Below, in pieces: positions 18,641-25,974 of a stretch of 25,974 nucleotides of DNA. The notes beneath the pieces are model-generated. The model did not search any database. It was not told the origin of the DNA and worked only from the letters and a program-made list of their open reading frames with translations. This DNA comes from Azolla pinnata (lineage: Eukaryota; Streptophyta; Polypodiopsida; Salviniales; Salviniaceae): contig JBBBWG010028766.1 in NCBI GenBank assembly GCA_037176905.1, positions 25,566 through 51,539 of the forward strand, written 5' to 3'. How positions within the stretch are numbered: the first letter of the stretch is position 1; each line of letters begins with the position of its first letter. The position numbers and the translations under genes are program-made.

Positions 18641-20079
18641 GATCTGGGATGTCTTAAGAGCTGCTAGCAATGTTCTATTCTCTCTGCTTCTGCTGCTGAT
18701 GGCCGCCCGCAACGGATGAGTTGTTACAAGTTACGACTGACAGCAGCACAATTTATACAACCAGGCGAAAAGGCCCGAGGCCAGAGAAAGACGAGGCAAG
18801 AGATCCCAGAGTGGTAACTAGCCTGAATTATAGATCGGTTTGCGACCAGATCGTAACTTCGGGGGAGTGGTTATCTAAGAAGCTCTATCTGTCCCTCCTT
18901 GTTCTGATTTTCTCTCTTTCATTTCTTCCTCATTTCTTATTTTCCCCTCCCCCCAAAGACTTTTGATTCAAAGATCTGGGGACTCGTCGGAGGCGAAACC
19001 TGCAAAAATCCCACAGATCGATCGATCAATCGATCATTCATGACGATTGATCACCCTTTTGCTGCTTACGTATGATGAAATCGACGCGATCATCCACCTC
19101 GTCCGCCCATTTGCCTCCTTTACACATGGCCCCGTTCCCCCTGCTGCCTCTGCTTCGATGCTCATTTCTGGGGAAAGCCAAATCCCATCCAATCTGGGCT
19201 CTTTTCTCGACACGCGGAGCCGCCAGATTGCGGCTTTCGGTTCTTCCATACATGTGTCGTTTGCGTGGAAACCCGTAGAATCGGTGCAAGCAACTGCAAC
19301 TGCTACTACTAGTAAAACTCTGGCGACCGACTTCTCCTCGCCTCTGCTCCAAGCGCTTCCATCTTTTCTTCTGCGTTTCCTTTGACGACATGAAGGGAGA
19401 AGATTCGATTGGTAGTCCGCATTGCTAGAAGTGAACACCGAGAAACGTTTTTCGCTCGCCAATTGACTCGAACAATCCTGGCCTAAGTAAGCAGACATTC
19501 ACTGAAACTTCTTCCCTGAAAACCCTAAACCTCATCTCTGCCTGAGGCACACAGCTCCGATGAATGAATGTCCACCCCCATTTCAATAAAAAAAAACAGA
19601 CTTTTTCACTGCCACACTTCTTCCCCAACAACACCCTAGAGATAACATGTACAAAACACTCGTCGATGGTATTAAGACTTATGCGTTCGAGAAACAATGG
19701 AATTTACATAACCATATAAGGAAGAGAACTTCTCATAGCCACATCCACAACCAACCAGAAACAACAGGGAGCTCAGCTCACACAATCGTACACCGTATGT
19801 TTTCTTGTATTTATGATCTTTGGCCAAAACTCTCTTTTTTGGCCCTAATTGCTGCAGCTCCAGCTGATGATGCATTTGCTCCGTCATCGCCCTTCTCATC
19901 AGAAACACGATGTTGGCTACTCTAGGTCTGGTGTGACATCAAACCAGCACAAAGGGTTAACTACGTGTTAATGCAGAAATGATGGACGGAGATTACCATT
20001 AGCAGCAAATCACTGGAGCAGAGAAATGTGAAAAAATGAACAGGCTTTTTAAGAGGAAGAAGATGAATCAGGTTCCTAG
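18641..20079. other. Spacer with no convincing gene
   Basis: A minus-strand frame at 19034-19498 (154 codons, ATG start) is the longest here. It has a basic patch (RQRKRRRK) and a short hydrophobic stretch (RVLLVVAVAVACT), but no family match. A + strand frame of 112 codons overlaps it, so neither is reliable. A GATC/CGAT run lies at 19015-19036. The 3' untranslated region of the TCF25 gene must lie in the last few hundred bases. Confidence 0.5.
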
Positions 20080-23000
20080 TCAATGATCATTATTGTCCTC
20101 CTCTGCATCGGCATCACCTCCACCTACATCTTCGCCTCGCAAATCGGTACCATAGTTAGTCCAAGGTAGCAAGGATTGCAAGAACACCAGCAAAGCATTA
20201 CGCTCTTCCAGTCCAGGAACGTTATGATTGTTGTCGTCGTCGTCGTTGTCATCGTCACCACCACCCCCACCACCACCACCATGTCGCAATGCATGGATAG
20301 CCATGGCAACATCATTCGGATCGCCATGGAAGGCACCATTCGGCATCTCTTCCAGTGGCAGAGGCGGTGCGGTGTCAGAGAACTCCGAGAAATGAAGATG
20401 ACGATACCTAGAACCAAAAGGAAAACAGGTGAAATTTTGTGCATAATCCATATGGAGCTTTCCCTGATATATGCATGCTCATCATCGGGATCTTGCAGGT
20501 GTTCACAACATTCTGATGAGTTCTCGTGGTATGTCCTCATGAAGTCTAATTAATCGTTACATGTGTGTTGAGATTCACAACAAAGAACATGTTAAGTAAA
20601 TAAAAAATTAACACACTTACTCATTGCTCTCTGATGAAAACGTCTCTTGACGGACGCACTCCCAGTTCGCCAACTCTCCGCTGTCAGTCTCAGCAGCATC
20701 AACAACAGCTGCAGCAGCACTCTTCAGTTGAGCTTGCAAATCGGGAACCCTCCATATCAAGTAGTTCCTTTCGACATAGAGATTCAGCAGATGTTCCAAT
20801 GAAGGGCCTCCTGGTGTCGCTCTCTTGAAATGAGGATGTTTCAATATCCTCCCCCATTCTCTATCCTCTTTGATCGGAGCCTTATCCACTACTTTACGAA
20901 GAACTGCAGGATGAAGCATCAAGGCTTGCCTCAAGAGAGAATGAGATGATACCACCTCCCCTGTGCTGTGGTCAATCTCTTTCTTTTCCTTCTGCTGCTG
21001 TTCAAGATAGAATTTGGCCACTCCAGCTGAAAACGAGAAGTTTGGGAGCAGCCATAGGGCAGTGTCGTTGCTGTAGCTATCTATGAACCACTCTAGCCAC
21101 CCGTACTGCTCTGCCCTCAATGCAAAATAGTCTATTGAAAAGAGTGCACCAAGAGGATCATCACCATCCATCGAAAGGATGAGTTTGCATACTTCAAGTG
21201 CAGAACGATGACAACCTCTTCGACCCAGATGCTGCATATGCTTGAACAGCGCTGAGAAGAACACTTTGTTTGTATCATGTGCGAAAGGTAATCTGCAACG
21301 CCCATTGAATGGATTGAACAGCGGATGCCAAGCACACTCCAGTGCAAATATGCATCTCTCAAGGCATTCCACGGATTGCTGATACTCTCCGAGCTGTTTG
21401 TAAACCTCTGATAACGATACAAGAGATTCTAGATGATATGGGTGTTGGGCTAGGAGCATAGCAATCGTGTTCGGGTCATACAAGGCGCCAGATAACTCGT
21501 ACCTCTTTTGCGTTTCAATATATGACAAAGAGTAGACATACCTGTGTAGCAACCCCACGATTAGTAAACTCACAAAATCAAACCAGCTCTATACATGCTC
21601 AAGTATTAAAGTTAAGCACAGGTTTAGGGACCCAGAAGGCTCACTTGAATTCTTGCAAACCATCTTTCATACTTGTTTGCTCCATAGAGATGCTGTTATC
21701 CCACGAGGGCCAATAATCTTTGGGTGTCACAAGGACTGTTTTCCTCAACAAATTCCCCCTCCCTATCTTCCGATTCATACCTGGCCTCCGTCTTGTTCCT
21801 CCAAAGGCACTACTGTTGCTGCGTTCCACGGCATTGATTACTTTGGAGCCAAAAATACGTTTCAACTCATCTTCCGCCCTTAGATGTTTTGTATCGACAA
21901 CCAAAGGTGTCTTGCTTGATTTGGAAGCAAACAATGATACTGTAGCTCGTGAATCTGTAGACACAATAGATGAAGAGGACGCATCTCCTTTCTCACTCAG
22001 GATAAATCGTTTTAGGAGTTGATCAACATCATCCTTATCGTCCTTGCCACCATCACCATCCTCAATTTCTGGAGACCCTGTTGCTATGTTCTTTCCTTTC
22101 TTTTTCTTCTTCTTCTTCTTGGATTTTCTGGAGGCTACTTGTAGCGAGGCTGAGGCTGTTGGCTTTCCAGGCATGGAGCTTTCGTCTGCATAGCTTGACT
22201 CTTCCAATTCATCTTCTTCATCTGCTTCATCCTTAAACAAATAATCCACAAAATTATCTGGGGCTTTTTATAACTTTACAATAAATCAGTTACAGAAAGC
22301 AGAAAAATATTTATGCAAAAGGACACATGATAATTTCATCAGCATAAGATGATAGAAAAATCATGCATACATTCTATCAGTCAATTGTGTAGGTTCACTG
22401 AATGGTATTAAAACTGCATAGTATTCGGAGCTATAGATTGCACTACCTAAGATAAAAATTTGTGCAGGTTAGAAAACCCAAATTATACCGGTCAACAGTG
22501 TAGGTTTACTAAATGGATTAAAATTGCACTGCCTATCAGGACATATAAATTGCACTATTTTAAGACATAAAACTGTGTGGAGGTGGAGCTCCCAACTGCA
22601 GGAAAATGTCACATACAAGACAATCTAAGAAACCAAAAAATGGAAGTTATACAAACCATTTCTTGAACGAGTCAAGCTTTCCTTTATGGAATGTGGAAAA
22701 CGAAACTTAGGCTGTGGAACATTGCTCCAAGTCATACTGTATTATGTCCACGTTCAGAAACCACGTGTGATTCATGCTAATACACAAAGCACGTCGATGA
22801 GAACAAATATTTTTGGGCATGTTTGGATGAAGCTCTAAATTTCCACACTAGGAGCATGAATGTGGCAGAAAAGCAAATTGAGGACCAATATATGCATGCA
22901 TCCAGAGTCTGCAGCAACTTTAAAGAATCAGAACACAACTTTAATGTCTTAAAGACAGGGTAGAAGGGAGGACTCGATTAAGTTTCTTTCTGGACCCAAA

Positions 23001-23961
23001 GAGCTTATTGAGAAGCTGCAAAATATCACGTTGCTGATATACCCACAATAGCACATGCTACTGTTAAATTTTTTGAAATTCTTTCGCATTATATCAATAG
23101 CCTTACCTTGCTATCATCGTATAGTTTGGATTCACTAACATTGGCCCCGTAATTCTCACCATACTACTGCTCTTAATTTGCATTTTTTAGCATTAGCTAG
23201 ATAGCTTCTAGAGGTGTGGTATGGATTATCGTTACATAAGAAAGTTCTAAATTCATTCTAGTATCCTAAATTTGTGTTCTTCAAACGTTATCTGAAAGTT
23301 TTGTCACTACGGTTCTCTACTTCTCTGCATATGAGTTTGCTAAATCTAATTGCATTGACATTGGCTCCGTGTCTCTATCAACATGGAAACGTACAGAAAT
23401 TGGATTTTTCCACATTAGCTAAACACTTTTAGCATGCTAGTCTGCAGATTTTTGCATTCTTCACCGCGTTTCTTCCATAGGTATATATAGGACTAAAACT
23501 TGCAATCTTCAGACATTCCCTGTGCTAGTGCGCTGAACTATCAGATCCTTAACACAAAGGTTCGACCACGTTAGGTTGTCTTGCTGATCCAAAAACAATC
23601 ATGAAAAGCCACAACCTTTAAGCATGGAGATCGCGCGAGACTGCATACAGATGAGGATTCATGCACAAACCCTCGAAGGAGGAAGGGGCTAGATAGATCG
23701 ACGCAAGGCACGACGTAGAATCAGAGAATCTAGCTATACCGAAATAAGAATCGGGAGCCTTACTGTGGTTCCGAGCAGATCGAAAGAATTGCTGATCGCT
23801 TGCTCGGTCCTCCGGCTTTCCGAGACTTGCTCCCCGTCGGGGGGTGCTCCCCCATCTTCCTCGGATTCCTGGTGCGGATCCTCTCCGCGAGGATCGAAGG
23901 GAAGGGAAGGCTCCGATTTCTGCTGGCTCCGCAGAGCGCGTTGAAGCATGCGAGCAGACAT
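20080..23961 (-). CDS. TCF25: TCF25/Nulp1 (Rqc1-like) protein, four exons, 677 aa
   Basis: Family members act in the ribosome-associated quality control complex (yeast Rqc1, with the Ltn1 ubiquitin ligase on stalled 60S subunits); animal TCF25 was first described as a transcription repressor. Exons in coding order are 23764-23961, 21645-22231, 20621-21541 and 20080-20407; phases join into 2,034 nt. The N-terminus MSARMLQRAL and NSFDLL are family marks, followed by an acidic patch (67-78) and a basic tract of eight Lys at 104-111 (nuclear or ribosome binding). The Tcf25 domain spans about 260-560: AQHPYHLESLVSLSEVYKQL, ALECAWHPLFN, LGRRGCHRSALEVCKLIL and LFSIDYFALRAEQYGW are recognisable. The C-terminus holds a Gly8-Asp/Asn tract from triplet repeats (20215-20280) and an acidic end. 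The start was set at 23961 by the family N-terminus, although the frame stays open to 24228. Exon 2's acceptor at 22231/22232 was chosen because it alone keeps phase; a small missed exon in intron 1 remains possible. Confidence 0.9.
22232..23763 (-). other. Intron 1 of the TCF25 gene
   Basis: The donor GTAAGG (23758-23763) follows codon 66, and the acceptor is TTTAAG before GATGAAGCAG. The 1,532 nt hold no recognised gene. They include an imperfect 111-bp spaced duplication (about 22380-22475 and 22491-22585) and a more diverged pair near 23124-23225 and 23332-23440. Confidence 0.7.
22380..22585. repeat. Two-copy repeat, 111-bp spacing, in TCF25 intron 1
   Basis: GTCAATTGTGTAGGTTCACT at 22380 matches GTCAACAGTGTAGGTTTACT at 22491. 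The match continues through AATGG..ATTAAAA.TGCA, TATA.ATTGCACTA and TAAGA.ATAAAA. About 85-95 bp of each copy align with scattered changes. Confidence 0.7.
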
Positions 23962-24072
23962 GGCGGCTTCCGCTCTCACTGTTCTGTCTCTGAGTTCCTT
24001 CGTTTTCTTCTTCCCTTCGTTGGATTGTTGTCCGCTTTCACACTTGTCTGCTCCTCCGTATAATATACGCCG

Positions 24073-24310
24073 TACACCGTATGGTACCCATTCCTGTAAA
24101 AATGTGGCATACACCGTATGGTATCCATCCGTATATAATATGCCATCCGCTCCTCCATGTACCATACCTCGTACATCATGTGGTATCCGTTCGTATATTG
24201 TATGACCATCCGCCCGCATGGCATCCATCCTCGTATTGTACGTATACGCTCTCCGAATCTAATCTGCTGATGCATGTATGGTCGTCCATCGTACATACGT
24301 ATGGCACCTT
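24073..24310. repeat. CGTATGGTATCCATC array with ~100 bp period upstream of TCF25
   Basis: Six related copies of TACACCGTATGGTATCCATC are seen at about 24073, 24110, 24172, 24211, 24272 and 24292. Copies one and three, two and four, and three and five are each 99-101 bp apart, so a unit of about 100 bp with two motif boxes fits. The array starts about 110 bp upstream of the TCF25 start codon and would lie in its promoter or leader. It keeps the TCF25 frame open upstream of the chosen ATG with a Tyr/Gly/His-rich reading, which I regard as a repeat artefact. Confidence 0.75.
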
Positions 24311-24330
24311 CGTATGTCGTTGTAGGATAC

Positions 24331-25974
24331 GCTTCTTCGGTCTGTATGCATGGGCGCTATTGTGCCCTTGCGAAACCTACTTAACTTATAAGGCTGATTT
24401 GAATGGTTAAAGGGCGAGATAAATGGAAAGACGATTATCGTTAGAACTGCGACAGACCCGACTGTTCGCTAGACAGGTAATGGTTGGGGAGCCCTATAAG
24501 TTGATGTATATATACTGGGGACTAGCTACCTCCTTTCTTTGCCATTGGATCCGTACCTGTCATCTTCCGAGGTATATGATCTAAGGTAATAGTAGTCAGT
24601 GGTATGGGATAGAAATAATAATTTGAAAGTGTCTTTAGTCCTTTTGCTCGGCAGTGATTGGTGTAATTAATTACCCTCAATCCATTTTATTCTCTCTGAT
24701 TTTACGTATCATTAGTGGATCTGCAATACATTACCAAACTCCCGTAGAGCATCGATCTGTGCATTGTTTACTTATCAATTTCTTCGCACGCGACGCATGT
24801 ATGGTATGTATAATAACTAGCAGATGATCATATGTGATTAGCCACGTGGCGAGCATGCATGGCCACTAATGGTACCACTGCACATGCTTACGGTTTTGTA
24901 ATTTGATGTCGTTTCTAGTTTGTCGACGCTTTTCTAGCCCTCGATTTCTAGTAGTAAGAATCGTTGTTTTCTTGTCATCGAATCGACAACCTTTTCAGAA
25001 CTCGAGCTGTCTCGAAATTTATCCATGCAAATTTATTTTTATCCAAGTATCTAGCCGATATCAAGAGATCATGGCATTTTATGTCTAAATACAGGATCGA
25101 GGGATCGGATGCATGTCCTCGGCTCGACAACGAGACATTGGAAACGGAAACATACTTTAATTTTGCATATATAGATCTGCCAAATCCTTCCGGATCTTCT
25201 GGGAACTTTACAGATACGTAAATATCTGTAACCTCATTGATTCTAATTAAGGAAACACATATTCGTCTTCGACCAACCAATCTTGCCTCTTTATTTAATT
25301 ATGTTCTTGCGTCACTCGTAACTTCATAATGGTTTACCTTATGCTGACTTAATCACAACTCAAGGCTGGTGTGTTCACAGTGATTAATCTGTTTAATTGC
25401 AATGGAAATTACGTTATTGTACTCATCGAGTTTGTCATCATGGCCACCATTCTGTTACATTAAAGACGATAACTAAAAGCTTCTGAGAAACTTATTACAA
25501 ATTAGTGCTAAAAAGAACACGCCAACAAGAAGTAACTCTTAATTACAAGTTCGCCAAAGTTTTGGCAAATCATCCCCCCAATCCATAAAATAGACCATTT
25601 ATTGTTGTGTTGTAATAAATATACACACTATCTTCTAATCCCCGCAAGTAATTTATAAAAAATGTTGGTGCATTGGCCAGAAACAAGGGGAGAGTGCCGG
25701 TCAGATTGGCATTGAATCGGAATGGCTTAGAATATATTCACGTGTTTAATAATCGAAGTAGTTTTTGTCTAAACCATTGCTTAGAACGATCGTTTTTTAA
25801 AACTTGTCTCAATACTGAACAAAACCACTTGGCTTCTGCTTTGTCTTTTTTCAAATCCTAAACCTTAAACCAGGAGAATCTGAGTAAAACCCAATATGGA
25901 TGTTTTGGGATTAATGTCAGGGTTAGGGTTTGTTTAAGGTTGTTGGGGTGTTTCTTGCTTCTTGTTTCATTTTT
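24331..25974. other. Terminal spacer without a recognised gene
   Basis: A frame on each strand at about 24964-25280 is open but unlike any known protein. A perfect 9-bp inverted repeat with a 6-base loop (TTACAGATA/TATCTGTAA) lies at 25208-25231. The right end has an AGGGTTAGGGTTTG telo-box-like word (about 25919-25932), which may mark the start region of a gene beyond the window. Confidence 0.5.

Noticed and set aside
19034..19498. 154-codon minus-strand frame as a gene
   Set aside because: It overlaps comparable open frames on the other strand, has no recognisable domain and no splice partner. It is mentioned only as part of the spacer.
23962..24228. In-frame N-terminal extension of TCF25
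   Set aside because: It translates the upstream CGTATGGTATCC array. The family start MSAR is at 23961, with a good CCGCCATG context.
24964..25280. Overlapping 85- and 101-codon frames on opposite strands
   Set aside because: No domain, no homology that I recognise, and no supporting promoter or splice signals.

Overview
The window is nuclear DNA of a land plant. Four multi-exon genes are interrupted by spliceosomal introns with GT..AG ends, each protein resembles a plant family, and the spacers carry plant-style microsatellites and AGGGTTT (telo-box-like) motifs. The TPR protein belongs to a family I know only from plants. The lineage is uncertain. A bryophyte, lycophyte or fern is my weak guess, from the intron sizes (about 70 to 1,760 nt) and the dense CATGCATG satellites. 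No rRNA, tRNA, CRISPR array or intact transposon was seen.

Layout: 1-610 is a degenerate array of 40-45 bp units. 611-2580 is non-coding, with AT, ATC and CATG microsatellites. 2581-3425 is a clean tandem array of 116/127 bp units with a 254-bp dimeric order, directly upstream of gene 1. Gene 1 (3520-6852, +) is a six-exon aldo-keto reductase of 292 aa with the catalytic tetrad intact. 6853-7860 is spacer. 7860-8522 is a satellite built from CATGCATG, CATA and GTAC. Gene 2 (8942-11750, +) is a five-exon Nudix hydrolase of 214 aa of the plant NUDT4/16/17/18/21 kind. 11751-14696 is the spacer between two convergent genes. Gene 3 (14697-16718, -) is a three-exon plant TPR protein of 422 aa. Upstream of it are GAA and TC repeats, and then about 1 kb of a GATGGT-type minisatellite (17085-18140). 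18141-20079 holds no convincing gene. Gene 4 (20080-23961, -) is a four-exon TCF25/Nulp1 (Rqc1-like) protein of 677 aa. Its upstream region (24073-24310) carries an array with a period near 100 bp. 24331-25974 has no recognised gene.

The four genes are unrelated housekeeping or stress functions: carbonyl reduction, nucleotide or inositol pyrophosphate hydrolysis, a TPR scaffold, and ribosome quality control. Nothing suggests an operon or a gene cluster. The exon joins were checked by reading phase and give complete proteins in all four cases. The most notable local signal is a second, splice-competent copy of the start of the last TPR-gene exon inside the preceding intron. It would encode the same seven residues and then stop. 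I saw no clear new defence, mobile or biosynthetic system.
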